A stretch of 64,000 nucleotides of DNA from Bradyrhizobium diazoefficiens (GTDB taxonomy: Bacteria > Pseudomonadota > Alphaproteobacteria > Rhizobiales > Xanthobacteraceae). The notes beneath the pieces are model-generated. The model had not been told where the DNA came from and did no database searches. It saw only the letters and a list, made by a program, of their open reading frames with translations. Location of the stretch: the NCBI RefSeq assembly GCF_018131185.1, contig NZ_JAFCJE010000005.1, forward strand, positions 248,001-312,000, given 5' to 3'. Both the position numbers and the translations under genes were made by a program. The stretch's first letter is position 1; each line of letters begins with the position of its first letter. Shown in pieces: positions 51,086-60,566 of the stretch.

Positions 51086-52777
51086 TTACCGGAACATCTC
51101 GGCGGAGCGTCCGACGTTCCCGGGCGGACGCGGAGCCCCGGGATTGAGATTCGGATTGCGTGGCCCGGGCGGCGGCGCCAGTTGACGCGGCGGCGGTGGC
51201 TGCGGCGAACCGAAGCCAAAGAAATCCCGGAATAACGGCTGGGCCTGGGCCGGCTGCTGCATCGGCGGCCTCTTCGGTGCGAGCTTTGGCGGCGCGATCA
51301 CGGCCGCTGCGCCCGCAGCCGTATTGCCGTCAGGCGTCGTCGCCGCAACAGGCGTATCGCCCTTGGCCTGCTCGCGGCCGACTTCGCGGCGCGGCCAGGC
51401 ATAGTCGTCGGCACGGCCGGCCGGAGCCGTCAGCGGCTCGCCCTTCACCATCGTCTTCGCGGCGAGCGCATCGACCGCGGCGGGACGCGAGCCGGGTCCG
51501 CCCAGCAATTGATCAGCCGAGATCGAGGCCGCAACCAGCGGCACGATCGGGCCCGCCAGCGGCCGCGGCGCGGGCTTGCCGGGCTCGACGCTGGTGTCGG
51601 GGGTAGCCGGCTCGCTCGGCAGCGCGATCGGGCCGGAGCGTCCCGCGAGCAGGCGTGTGATCTCGCGCTCGACGTAATGGGCGAGCTTGCGCGCGCCGGG
51701 CTTGGTGAAAAAGACGCCGTCGGAGCTGCGGAGCTGACGGATCTGGCCTTCGAAATCGGGGCCCTTCTGAAGGAAGCGTCCGGCCTCGTCGACAAAACCG
51801 TCCCAGACGTCGACATAAGTGATGCCGGCCTTGGCCGCGCCTTCGCGATAGAGCGAGTCAAGGAACAGCATGTCGGCCGTGCCCTTCTGGCCGCGGATGG
51901 CGGGAAGGCCGACCCAGAGCACGGGCACGCCCTTGGCCTTGAGGATATTGGTCAGTTCCTCAATCTTCTTGCCGTAGAGTTCGATCCAGCGCTCGTCACG
52001 GAATTCGTAGAGGCCGCTCGGATTGCGTGCGGTCTTTTCCGGCGTGGCCGCAGGTGTGTCGGCATTGTCGGCGTCGTCCTGCGGCAAGTCGGCATCGGCC
52101 GGCTTGTCGTCCGGTTTGGCGGCGCTGTCGGTGCCGGGCTTGGTCTCGCCGGGTTTTGCCGGTGGTTTGGCGCGGGCGCCCTTGTCGTTCTTCTTGTCCT
52201 TCTCCGTGGCCTTGTCCGGCTTGTCGGCGACAGGCTCGCGGATTGCGGCGCGGTCGTTGAGTCCGAGCATGACGACGATGACGTCGGGCTTCTCGGTCTC
52301 GAGGATACCCCTGGCCGCTGCCGCCCAATCCGAGGGCTCACCCTTCGGCTGGTACTTGATCAGGCCGGAGGTGGTCCTGTGCTTGCGGATCACGCCCATG
52401 TCGGGCTGCTCGCTGTAGGCGTCCTCCAGTCCGTAGGCGAGCCAGTCGGCCATGGCGTCGCCGATCACCAGCACGTTCTTCTCGGGGATGGTGTCGCGTT
52501 TCGCCGGCGCCGGCGCGCGTGAAAAATCCTGGCGCGGTGCCTGCTGCTGTTGCTGTTGGAACGGCGCGAAGAAGTCGCCGCCGAACCAGCCGCCGCCACC
52601 GCCGCCGCCGCGTTGTGGCGGTGGGGCCGCGCGCTGCGGCGGGCCGCCGAAGCCGGGGAAGTTGAAGAACTGCGCAGAGGCGGGCCCCGCGACCGCCACC
52701 AGAATCGCAAGCGCCGTCCCCAGCGCGATCAATGGGCCGGTCTCGGTCAGCGCCTTGAACAGGGACTTTTTCGACAT
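51086..52777 (-). CDS. SGNH/GDSL hydrolase-like secreted protein (DUF459)
   Basis: 563 residues from ATG 52777. Signal peptide in MSKKSLFKALTETGPLIALGTALAILVAVAGPASA, then a low-complexity Gly/Gln region. The DUF459 SGNH domain covers about residues 85-370: VLVIGDAMADWLAYGLEDAY (block I; Ala replaces the usual Ser of GDS), VIVVMLGLNDR (block III), PVLWVGLP and YVDVWDGFVDEAG. A ~70-residue Pro/Lys/Asp insert splits the domain, and the last ~180 residues are Pro-rich and disordered. The change at the GDS serine casts doubt on ordinary esterase chemistry. Related proteins act on cell-wall or surface polysaccharides. Confidence 0.85.
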   Translation of the reverse strand: MSKKSLFKALTETGPLIALGTALAILVAVAGPASAQFFNFPGFGGPPQRAAPPPQRGGGGGGGWFGGDFFAPFQQQQQQAPRQDFSRAPAPAKRDTIPEKNVLVIGDAMADWLAYGLEDAYSEQPDMGVIRKHRTTSGLIKYQPKGEPSDWAAAARGILETEKPDVIVVMLGLNDRAAIREPVADKPDKATEKDKKNDKGARAKPPAKPGETKPGTDSAAKPDDKPADADLPQDDADNADTPAATPEKTARNPSGLYEFRDERWIELYGKKIEELTNILKAKGVPVLWVGLPAIRGQKGTADMLFLDSLYREGAAKAGITYVDVWDGFVDEAGRFLQKGPDFEGQIRQLRSSDGVFFTKPGARKLAHYVEREITRLLAGRSGPIALPSEPATPDTSVEPGKPAPRPLAGPIVPLVAASISADQLLGGPGSRPAAVDALAAKTMVKGEPLTAPAGRADDYAWPRREVGREQAKGDTPVAATTPDGNTAAGAAAVIAPPKLAPKRPPMQQPAQAQPLFRDFFGFGSPQPPPPRQLAPPPGPRNPNLNPGAPRPPGNVGRSAEMFR

Positions 52778-52948
52778 GCGATCTCGGGGCACGCGCAACG
52801 GGGATCGGAAGCGGCTTAACATAATAACGGAATCGGGCGCCAAACAGGCAAATTCCGTTGCAGATTCTTGCCCCATACACCGGGGAACAGCCGCCTCCGT
52901 CAAGGCTGCGTGCCAAAATCCCTGTTCAGGGTTACTTTCGGGGCGATT

Positions 52949-54346
52949 TTACCGTCCGCGCAGTCGATCCAGTGCATTCGAGGAGGCAAAGCCGTCCGCG
53001 GGGACCCCGATCGAGGCCTGGAAGTTGCGCAGCGCTTCCCTGGTCTGGCCGCCGAACTGGCCGTCCGGAGTGCCTTTGTAGAAGCCGCGCTGGGCCAGCA
53101 ACTGCTGCAGTTCCAGCCGCTCGGTGCGCGACAGTTCGCGCTCCTGCCGCGGCCAGGGCTGCACGAAAGGCTGCCCGCCGCGCAGGCGGTCGGCGAAATG
53201 GCCGATCGCCAGCGCATAGGCTTCGGCCGGATTGTACTTCATGATGACGCGGTAATTCTGCAGCATCAGGAAGCCGGGCCCTTGCGCGCCCGCCGGGGCC
53301 AGCAAATAGGCTTTCTCGGCCGGATGCGGGAATGGCTGCCCCGTCGCCCGCTTCAGCCCGAACTTCTCCCATTGCGCGATGGTCATCGCCTTGGCGCGGT
53401 CGGCCAGCATGTAATTGAAGCCTTGCGGCACCACGACTTCAAAGCCCCAGGTCTGGCCGGCCTGCCAGCCGTCCTTCTTCAGATTGTTGGCGGTCGAGGC
53501 GATCAGGTCGGTCGGATTGTCGACGACGTCGCGCCGTCCGTCGCCGTCGCCGTCGACGGCAAAGCGCTTGAACGCGGTCGGCATGAATTGGGTCGGGCCG
53601 AACGCGCCGGCCCAGGAGCCGCGCAGCTGCTCGGGCCTGAGATCACCGCGGTTCAGGATTTCCAGTGCGGAGAGGAATTCGTCCTTGAAATAGGCCTGGC
53701 GGCGGCCGATGCAGGCGAGCGTCGCGGTCGATTGCAACACGCTGCGGTCGCCCATCTGCGTCGAATAGTTGGACTCGATGCCCCAGATCGAGGCGATGAT
53801 GTAGCGGTCGACGCCGGTGGCCTTTTCGGTGGCGTCGAACTGCGCCTTGTATTGGGTGAGGATCTCGCGGCCCCTGGCGAGGCGGTTGTCGTTCACGAGG
53901 ATGTCGAGATAGGCCCAGATCGACTTGGTGAACTCCGGCTGCGAATCCATCAGGTCCATGATGCGCAGGTCAGGCGAGAGCCCGGCCGTGAAGCGCTGGA
54001 AATTCTCCTGGGTGATGTTGCGCCGTGCGGCATCGGGCCACATCCCGGCGACGCAATTGCCAAAATTGCCGGCGGCCTCGCGGATCGCCGCGGCCGTCAT
54101 CAGCGGATGGCCCGAACCGCCGTCCTCGCCGCTCCAGGGGATCGCCCCCGTTGGCGCGCCGCCCGGGCTGGGCGCCGCTTGCGAAGGTGCGGGGCTTGCA
54201 CCGGAGAAGATGCCGCCGAACAGGTTGGAAAGGCCGTTCTGTGCCTGGGCGTGCGCGCTGGTGGGCAGCAGCAAAGCGGCGGCAATCATCATTGCGCCGG
54301 TCGCGGATACCACCCGTCCTGCCTGCCCTGCCACCGATTGCATCAT
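52949..54346 (-). CDS. Lytic murein transglycosylase (MltB-like) with peptidoglycan-binding domain
   Basis: 465 residues. A signal peptide spans about residues 1-35. The SLT_2 catalytic domain (about residues 85-380) contains the catalytic Glu in ASIWGIESNYSTQMG and later GAFGPTQFMPTAFKRFAVDGDGDGRRD. A PG-binding-1 domain closes the protein: LSRTERLELQQLLAQRGFYKG, DGQFGGQTREALRNFQ. It cleaves glycan strands of peptidoglycan to 1,6-anhydro products in the periplasm. It is separated from the DUF459 gene upstream on this strand by 171 bp of non-coding DNA. Confidence 0.93.
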   Translation of the reverse strand: MMQSVAGQAGRVVSATGAMMIAAALLLPTSAHAQAQNGLSNLFGGIFSGASPAPSQAAPSPGGAPTGAIPWSGEDGGSGHPLMTAAAIREAAGNFGNCVAGMWPDAARRNITQENFQRFTAGLSPDLRIMDLMDSQPEFTKSIWAYLDILVNDNRLARGREILTQYKAQFDATEKATGVDRYIIASIWGIESNYSTQMGDRSVLQSTATLACIGRRQAYFKDEFLSALEILNRGDLRPEQLRGSWAGAFGPTQFMPTAFKRFAVDGDGDGRRDVVDNPTDLIASTANNLKKDGWQAGQTWGFEVVVPQGFNYMLADRAKAMTIAQWEKFGLKRATGQPFPHPAEKAYLLAPAGAQGPGFLMLQNYRVIMKYNPAEAYALAIGHFADRLRGGQPFVQPWPRQERELSRTERLELQQLLAQRGFYKGTPDGQFGGQTREALRNFQASIGVPADGFASSNALDRLRGR

Positions 54347-54551
54347 GTCCCACCCGTCGGCCTCTGGAATCCGCCATCAGGAGGCCTGGTTACGGTTGCC
54401 AATAGCTTAACAAAGGTGAAATTTTGGTGGCGGCCTTTTTCTTAACTCTGCGCGGATGAGGCCCCACAACCGCCTTTGTTGGCGGTTGCAAACAGGTTAG
54501 CAAGATCCGATTGCTCCGTCCCCATGTGCCCCCAGGTATTCGAACAATCAC

Positions 54552-55427
54552 ATGAAAATTCGCAAAGCCGTATTCCCCGTCGCCGGCCTCGGCACCCGCG
54601 TCCTGCCCGCCACCAAGGCGATGCCGAAGGAAATGCTGACCATCGTCGACAAGCCGCTGATCCAATACGTCTATGACGAGGCGAGGGAGGCCGGCATCGA
54701 GCACTTCGTCTTCGTGACCGGCCGCAACAAGAATGTCATTGAAGATCATTTCGACCGGATGTTCGAGCTCGACGCCACGCTCGCGGCGCGCGGCAAGAAG
54801 GCCGAGCAGGACATCCTGGCGCAGAACCAGCCCGAAGCTGGCGCCGTCAGCTTCACCCGGCAGCAGGCGCCGCTCGGCCTCGGTCACGCGGTCTGGTGCG
54901 CGCGCGACATCGTCGGCGACGAGCCGTTCGCGGTCGTGCTGCCCGACGAGCTCGTGCTCAACACCCCGGGCTGCCTCAAGCAGATGATCGAGATGGCATC
55001 CTCGCTTGGCGAGAAATCCAATCTGGTCGCGGTCGAGGCGGTGCCCGACCATCTCACACATCAATACGGCATCTGCGGCGTCGGCAAGCGCAGCGGCAAG
55101 ATGTTCGAGGTCGACGGCATGGTCGAGAAGCCGGCCAAGGGCACCGCGCCCTCCAACCTCTCGATCACCGGCCGCTACATCCTCCAGCCCGAGATCTTCA
55201 AGATACTGGAGACGCAGGAGCGCGGCGCCGGCGGCGAGATCCAGCTCACCGACGCCATGATCGGGCTCGCCAAGTCGCAGAAATTCTACGGCGTCGAGTT
55301 CGAGGGCGAGCGCCACGATTGCGGCTCAAAGCCCGGCTTCCTCCGCGCCAACATCGCCTACGGCCTGAAGCGGCCGGAGCTGCGCGACGGGCTGATCGCA
55401 GAGATGAAGAAGTATCTGGGGCAGTAG
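54552..55427 (+). CDS. galU: UTP--glucose-1-phosphate uridylyltransferase
   Basis: 291 residues, the usual GalU length. Nucleotidyltransferase start AVFPVAGLGTRVLPATKAMPKEML (sugar-nucleotide GxGTR with the KxxPKEM loop), QAPLGLGHAVWCAR, VLPDELVL, DGMVEKPAKGTAPSNLSITGRYIL and CGSKPGFLRANIAYGL. It makes UDP-glucose, precursor of exopolysaccharide, LPS, trehalose and periplasmic glucans in the cytoplasm. It is a single-gene unit; the palindromic repeat at 55436-55520 begins 8 bases after its stop. Confidence 0.96.
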   Translation: MKIRKAVFPVAGLGTRVLPATKAMPKEMLTIVDKPLIQYVYDEAREAGIEHFVFVTGRNKNVIEDHFDRMFELDATLAARGKKAEQDILAQNQPEAGAVSFTRQQAPLGLGHAVWCARDIVGDEPFAVVLPDELVLNTPGCLKQMIEMASSLGEKSNLVAVEAVPDHLTHQYGICGVGKRSGKMFEVDGMVEKPAKGTAPSNLSITGRYILQPEIFKILETQERGAGGEIQLTDAMIGLAKSQKFYGVEFEGERHDCGSKPGFLRANIAYGLKRPELRDGLIAEMKKYLGQ

Positions 55428-55435
55428 CGCCCCTC

Positions 55436-55520
55436 GTCATTGCGAGGAGCGAAGCGACGAAGCAATCCAGACTGCTTCCGAGGAGAAAGTCTGGATTGCT
55501 TCGCTTCGCTCGCAATGACG
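55436..55520. repeat. REP-like palindrome between galU and the cyclase gene
   Basis: Left arm CGTCATTGCGAG...CAATCCAGAC and right arm GTCTGGATTGCTTC...AATGACG are complementary over about 30 bases, with a 5-6 base insertion on the left. The loop is about 16 bases. A CATTGCGAG-type repeat of this kind is common in Bradyrhizobium and Rhodopseudomonas. It lies between converging genes. Confidence 0.8.
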
Positions 55521-55533
55521 TGGAGGGAGCGCT

Positions 55534-57030
55534 TCACGCCACCAGCGACAGCTTCGGCAGGCTCGCAACCACCGACTGGTTTCGCCCGCCAGCCTTCGCG
55601 GCGTAGAGCGCCTTGTCGGCGGCGGCGACCAGGACCGGCCAGTCCATGCCGGCAGTGGGAATGAGGCTGGCGACGCCGCAGGAGACCGTTGAAATCACCG
55701 GCTCGTCGGACCAGCCCTGCACCTTGAGGCGGATCGCCTCGGCGACCTTGAAGGCATCGCTGGCCGAAACGTTCGGCAGCAGCACGGCGAACTCCTCGCC
55801 GCCATAGCGGGCGGCGCAGTCGCCGGCCCGGCTCACCGAATCGGAAATGCAAATGGCGATGCCGACCAGCACCTGGTCGCCCGCCTGATGGCCGAACGTG
55901 TCGTTGTAGGCCTTGAAGTGATCGGCATCGATCATCAGCAGCGCGAGCGGGGTCTTCTGGCGCATGGCGCGCCGCCATTCGACGTCGATGACGGAATCGA
56001 ACTTGCGGCGGTTCTTCAGGCCGGTGAGCGCATCGGTCGTCGCCATCTCCTCGAGCTTGCGCTCGGCCTCGGCGCGCCGGCCGATCTCGCGCGCCAGCAC
56101 CAGCGTCGATCCCAGCACGAACAGGGCAAGGACCAGCACCACCGCGCCAATGCGAAACGCTTCCCTCTGCCAGAGCGCGAATACTGCAGCCAGAGGCTTG
56201 CCCGCCACCACGAACAGCGGTCCGCTGTCCGAGCTGCGGACATAGAGCCGCGGCGTCGGATCGACCGGGCCCTGTCCCGAATAGGAGGCGCCAATCGGGA
56301 GATTCTCGGGCTTCCAGGCCTTGCGGTCGTTCAGGTTCGTGCCGATCACGTCGAGGTCGAAAGGCCGCCGCATCATGATGGTGCGGTCACGCTTGAGCAC
56401 GGTGATGGTGTCTTCGGGATCGAGGTTCAGCCTTTCGAACAATTCGTGGAAATAGCTGAAGCGGATCGAGCCGGCGACGACGCCGAGGAACCCGCCGTCG
56501 GTGTCGCTGATGCGCCGACTCAGCACGATGGAATAGGCCCCGCGGAACAGCATCGGGCGGCTGATGAAGAGCCCGGCATTGGGATTGTCGCGATGAACCT
56601 TGAAGTAGTCCTCCTCGCCCCGGCTCTCCGGCAGGGGATCGAGCGTGGAGGCGTCGATGGTCAGCCGGCCCTCGGCATCGAACACCTGGATGGCGCCGAA
56701 ATGCTTGGCGGTGGTTGCATGGTCGAACAGGATTAGGTGACGGATCGTCTTGGAGACGGTTGCGAGCTCGGGCAGCAGCATGTTGCCGGCCACCGCCTTC
56801 AGCGACAAATCGTAGATCTCGACGTTGCGGCTGACGTCGGACTCGATGCTCGTCGCGAGGTTCTCCAGCGTCTGGCGGGCGAGCGCCTCCTCGCCTTTGC
56901 GCATGTCGAGCATCACGTTGACGCAAACGGCGGAAAAGCCGATCACCGTCACCACGGACGAGATGATCAGCAGCTTCGCCGAAATCCGCCACGGCCGGCG
57001 GACCGTGAACTCGCGCCATCCAGACAACAT
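55534..57030 (-). CDS. Membrane sensor diguanylate cyclase (GGDEF)
   Basis: 498 residues. A first membrane helix (residues ~17-37) and a second (~290-312) enclose a periplasmic double-Cache/PDC-like sensor. The GGDEF domain (about residues 330-490) has intact active site RYGGEEFAVLLP and an RxxD inhibitory site (RAGD) exactly five residues before it, so product inhibition by cyclic-di-GMP is expected. It makes c-di-GMP from two GTP. A second c-di-GMP protein is encoded less than 1 kb upstream on the same strand. The Cache ligand is unknown. Confidence 0.94.
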   Translation of the reverse strand: MLSGWREFTVRRPWRISAKLLIISSVVTVIGFSAVCVNVMLDMRKGEEALARQTLENLATSIESDVSRNVEIYDLSLKAVAGNMLLPELATVSKTIRHLILFDHATTAKHFGAIQVFDAEGRLTIDASTLDPLPESRGEEDYFKVHRDNPNAGLFISRPMLFRGAYSIVLSRRISDTDGGFLGVVAGSIRFSYFHELFERLNLDPEDTITVLKRDRTIMMRRPFDLDVIGTNLNDRKAWKPENLPIGASYSGQGPVDPTPRLYVRSSDSGPLFVVAGKPLAAVFALWQREAFRIGAVVLVLALFVLGSTLVLAREIGRRAEAERKLEEMATTDALTGLKNRRKFDSVIDVEWRRAMRQKTPLALLMIDADHFKAYNDTFGHQAGDQVLVGIAICISDSVSRAGDCAARYGGEEFAVLLPNVSASDAFKVAEAIRLKVQGWSDEPVISTVSCGVASLIPTAGMDWPVLVAAADKALYAAKAGGRNQSVVASLPKLSLVA

Positions 57031-57177
57031 CGCTTGCTCCCGACATCAGTGGATGCGCCCGAAAGCTTGAGCAGTGTTTAAGGCGGGATTTCGCTGCCGC
57101 AATGAGTTAAGGATCGGTTTACACGGCCCACGGTTTTGGGCAGATCTCAATGGGACGGTCCGGGCGAGAGGACGATT

Positions 57178-57447
57178 GTGAACGACTACGACGCGTTGCG
57201 CGACTATCTGATGCGGCAGAAGCAGGCCGAATTCGTCCTGAGCTTCGAACAGATCGAGGAGATCATCGGCGCGGCGCTGCCGCGCGCGGCCAATCGTGCC
57301 TCATGGTGGGACAGCCTGCGCAGCCCCGACATCCAGATGCCGCAACGCGAAGCCTGCCTCGCCGCGGGGTTCAAGGCCGTGCGGATGCCCGACGGGGCGA
57401 GCGTGCGGTTCACGAAGCTGAAGAAGGACGGGCGCAGGCCGGGATAG
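57178..57447 (+). CDS. DUF7662-like small protein
   Basis: 89 residues from GTG 57178, which follows GAGAGGA; the open frame to 57136 begins with TTG and has no ribosome site. The sequence follows a known small-domain pattern: LRDYLMRQKQAEFVLSFEQIEEIIGAALPRAA, ASWWDSL and REACLAAGFKAVRMPDGASVRF. Such domains occur next to restriction or NgrC-like proteins or alone; function is unknown. It has no neighbours with an obvious link and lies between two convergent/divergent c-di-GMP genes. Confidence 0.7.
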   Translation: MNDYDALRDYLMRQKQAEFVLSFEQIEEIIGAALPRAANRASWWDSLRSPDIQMPQREACLAAGFKAVRMPDGASVRFTKLKKDGRRPG

Positions 57448-57526
57448 AGCGCCGTTGTTTCTCTTGTGTGCGCTTCTCGCCACCTTTTCCCACAAGGGGA
57501 GAAGGGAAGGCGGCGCGCGCTGCAAC

Positions 57527-60403
57527 CTAGCTCGCCGCTTCCAGCCGCACTTCCGTCAGCAGGCGCATCGCGGCATCGGCGTCCATCGGCTCGCCGAAGG
57601 CGAAGCCTTGGGCGTATTCGCAGCCCATCTGGTAGAGCTCGACCGCATCCGAATCGGTCTCGGCGCCCTCGGCCACCACGTCCATGCCGAGGTCGTGCGC
57701 GAGTGCGATGATCGACTTCAGGATCACCGGCCGCGTGCCGCGATTGGTGGTGCGGACGAAGGACTGGTCGATCTTGATGGTGTCGAAGGGGAAGCGCTGC
57801 AGATAGGCCAGCGAGGAATGGCCGGTGCCGAAATCGTCGAGCGAGAGCCCGGTGCCGAGCTCGCGAATTCGCGTCAGCATCTGTGCCGCGTGCTCCGGGT
57901 TCTCCATCACCAGCGATTCCGTCAATTCGAGCTTGAGGGTGCCGCGCGCCACCGAGGAGCGCGACAGCACGGTGCGGATGTCGTGGATCAGGTCGTGGCG
58001 CAGCAATTGCCGTGACGAGACGTTGACGGAGGCGAAGATCGGCTCGCGCGAGCGCATCGCGCGCTGCCAGATCGACAGCTGCTTGGCGGTCTGGTCGAGC
58101 ACGAACATGCCGAGGTCGACGATCAGGCCGGTCTCTTCCGCGATGGTGATGAACTCCGACGGCGCCATGCGTCCGAGCTTGGGGTGATCCCAGCGCACCA
58201 GCGCTTCGAAGCCGGCGACGGAGCGATCTTCCAGCCGCACGATCGGCTGGTACAGGATGGTGAGCTCCTGCCGCTCGATGGCGCGGCGCAGCTCGCTCTC
58301 CAGCGTCAGGCGGTCCGTCTTCCGCGCCCGCATTGCGGGCTTGTAGACGTCGATACGGTCGCCGCCGATGCGCTTGGAGTGATACATCGCCAGCTCGGCG
58401 TCCTTGATGATCTCGTCCGTGAGCTGAACTTGCGGATCGGACAGAGCCAGACCGATCGACGCCGTGAGGAAGATCTCGCGGTCGTTGAAGGCGATCGGCG
58501 CGCGGATGGTCTTGCGGATGGTCTCGGCGAAGGCCGTGATGCGGGCCGGGTCCTGCTCCGACAGCAGGATCAGGCCGAACTGATCGCCGGCCATGCGGGC
58601 CAGCGTGTCCTGCGGCTTCAGGATGCGGGTGAGACGCCGGGCCAGTGTCAGCAGGATGGAATCGCCGACCGCGATGCCGACGGAATCGTTGACCTGCTTG
58701 AAGCGGTCGAGATCGATCACCATCAGCGTCGGCCGCAGCGTCGGCATGGTCTTGGCGAAATGCGCGACCGCACCCAGCCGGTCCATGAACAGCTTGCGAT
58801 TCGGCAGGCCGGTGAGGTTGTCATGCACGGAATCGTGCAGCAGGCGCTCTTCCGCGTTGCGCAGATCGGTGACGTCGGTGAGCGTTCCGACCACGCGCGA
58901 GACCTCGCCGTCGGAGCCGACCACCGGGCGCGCCTTCAGCGCGAACCACATGAAATGGCCGTCCGGCGTGCGCAGGCGGAAATCCTGCACCAGGCGGCCG
59001 CGGCGCTGGTCGAGCACGCTGTCGAGCGCGGCGCGGAAGCGATCCTGGTCGAGCGGATGCAGCACCTCGAGCCACGAGGCCGCCGGTCCCTCGAGCGTGC
59101 CGCGCTTCAGTCCGAGCAGGGCTTCGGTCTCGGGGCTGGTGAAGACCTTGTCGGCGGAGACGTCCCAGTCCCAGATCAGATCACCGGAGCCGGCCAGGGC
59201 GAGCGCCCGCCGCTCGATGTCGGAGACGACGCCGGTGCTGGCGCCGCCGCCGGCGAAGGCGTGCTGCATCACCGTGAAGCCGATCAGCATCACGATCAGC
59301 ACGAGGCCGCCGAGCAGGGCAGGGCCGACGATGTCGTTGGTCACGGAACCCGCGACCGTCATGCCGGCCGCGACCACCCAGACCACCAGGAGGAACCAGG
59401 TCGGGATCAAGAGCACGGCACGGTCGAAGCCGTGGGTGGAAAGATAGACGATCAGCGCGAAGCCCGCGAAGGCGATCAGCACCAGCGATATGCGCGCGAT
59501 GCCGGAGGCGACGGCGGGATCGAACAGCGCGAGCGCGACCAGGGAGCCCAGGAAGGCCAGCCAGCCCACGGTGATGTGCGAATAGCGCACATGCCATCGG
59601 CTGAGATTGAGATAGGCGAACAGGAACACCAGCAGCGTTGCCGCCAGGATCGCTTCACCCGCCGCGCGCCAGATGCGCTCGGCGTTGTTCGACATGTCGA
59701 GCACCTTGCCCCAGAAGCCGAAATCGACGCCGATATAGACCAGCACCGCCCAGGCCAGCGCCGCGGCTGCCGGGAACATGATGCTGCCCTTCACCACGAA
59801 CAGGATCGTCAGCACCAGCGCGAGCAAGCCGGAGATGCCGATCACGATGCCCTGGTACAGCGTGAACGAGTTGACCTTGTCCTTGTAGGATTCCGGCTCC
59901 CACAGATAGAGCTGCGGCAGCTTGTCGGTGCGCAGCTCGGCGACGAAGGTGACGACGGCGCCGGGGTCGAGCGTGATGCGGAACACGTCGGCGGTTGCGC
60001 TTTCCTGACGCTCAGGCCGATCGCCGATCGAGGGCGTGATGGTGGCGATGCGCGACAGGCCGAGGTCGGGCCACAGCAGCCCCGAGGAGACGATGCGGTA
60101 ATGCGGAGCGACGATCAGCCGGTCGAGTTGGTCGTCGGTGTTGTTGGCGAGCGCGAACACGATCCAGTTCTGGCCGCCCTCGCGGGCGCGCACCTCGATG
60201 CGGCGGACGATGCCGTCGGTGCCGGGCGCGGTGGAGACCTGGATACGATCGGCGTCACTGCGCTGGTGCTCGAGCACGCCGGTGAGGTCGATCGCGGGCG
60301 CGTCGCTGCGAACGCTGACAGCGTCGAGCGCGCGTGCAGGAGACGCGGCAACGAGCATCATGAGGCCCAGCGCGATGGGCGCGAGGCACCTGATCAGACG
60401 CAA
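57527..60403 (-). CDS. 7TM-PAS-GGDEF-EAL cyclic-di-GMP protein with degenerate GGDEF
   Basis: 958 residues. Order: signal peptide (1-25), extracytoplasmic 7TMR-DISM-like domain (~30-175), seven hydrophobic helices (~180-385), PAS with PAC (~400-515), GGDEF (~525-690), EAL (~700-950). The GGDEF box reads AGDQF, so cyclase activity is unlikely; it may bind GTP as a regulatory site. The EAL domain keeps EALVRW, NVSSRQL, ELTES, DDFGTGHSS, IKIDQSFV and AEGAE, all needed for phosphodiesterase activity. It probably breaks down c-di-GMP in response to an extracellular ligand. It is downstream of the DGC gene in the same direction but with an unrelated small gene between. Confidence 0.93.
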   Translation of the reverse strand: MRLIRCLAPIALGLMMLVAASPARALDAVSVRSDAPAIDLTGVLEHQRSDADRIQVSTAPGTDGIVRRIEVRAREGGQNWIVFALANNTDDQLDRLIVAPHYRIVSSGLLWPDLGLSRIATITPSIGDRPERQESATADVFRITLDPGAVVTFVAELRTDKLPQLYLWEPESYKDKVNSFTLYQGIVIGISGLLALVLTILFVVKGSIMFPAAAALAWAVLVYIGVDFGFWGKVLDMSNNAERIWRAAGEAILAATLLVFLFAYLNLSRWHVRYSHITVGWLAFLGSLVALALFDPAVASGIARISLVLIAFAGFALIVYLSTHGFDRAVLLIPTWFLLVVWVVAAGMTVAGSVTNDIVGPALLGGLVLIVMLIGFTVMQHAFAGGGASTGVVSDIERRALALAGSGDLIWDWDVSADKVFTSPETEALLGLKRGTLEGPAASWLEVLHPLDQDRFRAALDSVLDQRRGRLVQDFRLRTPDGHFMWFALKARPVVGSDGEVSRVVGTLTDVTDLRNAEERLLHDSVHDNLTGLPNRKLFMDRLGAVAHFAKTMPTLRPTLMVIDLDRFKQVNDSVGIAVGDSILLTLARRLTRILKPQDTLARMAGDQFGLILLSEQDPARITAFAETIRKTIRAPIAFNDREIFLTASIGLALSDPQVQLTDEIIKDAELAMYHSKRIGGDRIDVYKPAMRARKTDRLTLESELRRAIERQELTILYQPIVRLEDRSVAGFEALVRWDHPKLGRMAPSEFITIAEETGLIVDLGMFVLDQTAKQLSIWQRAMRSREPIFASVNVSSRQLLRHDLIHDIRTVLSRSSVARGTLKLELTESLVMENPEHAAQMLTRIRELGTGLSLDDFGTGHSSLAYLQRFPFDTIKIDQSFVRTTNRGTRPVILKSIIALAHDLGMDVVAEGAETDSDAVELYQMGCEYAQGFAFGEPMDADAAMRLLTEVRLEAAS

Positions 60404-60566
60404 GGTCAGTTCTCCGCGTTTGACGCAAATTTCGAGTGCAAGGCAACTCTACAAGGCGATTCTAAAAGGCGATTTCGGCCGGACGGAAACGTCCGGTGCG
60501 TCGCGATAGATGCCACGAAAGCAAGGAAAATCAAAGGGTTTCCGCCCAGCCCTGTGGGCCGGCGGC

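Noticed and set aside
57470..57515. A short pyrimidine/purine dyad after the DUF7662 gene similar to the DUF559 repeat
   Set aside because: The stem is imperfect and the core differs (CACAAGGGGAGAAGG), so it cannot be called a copy of that repeat.
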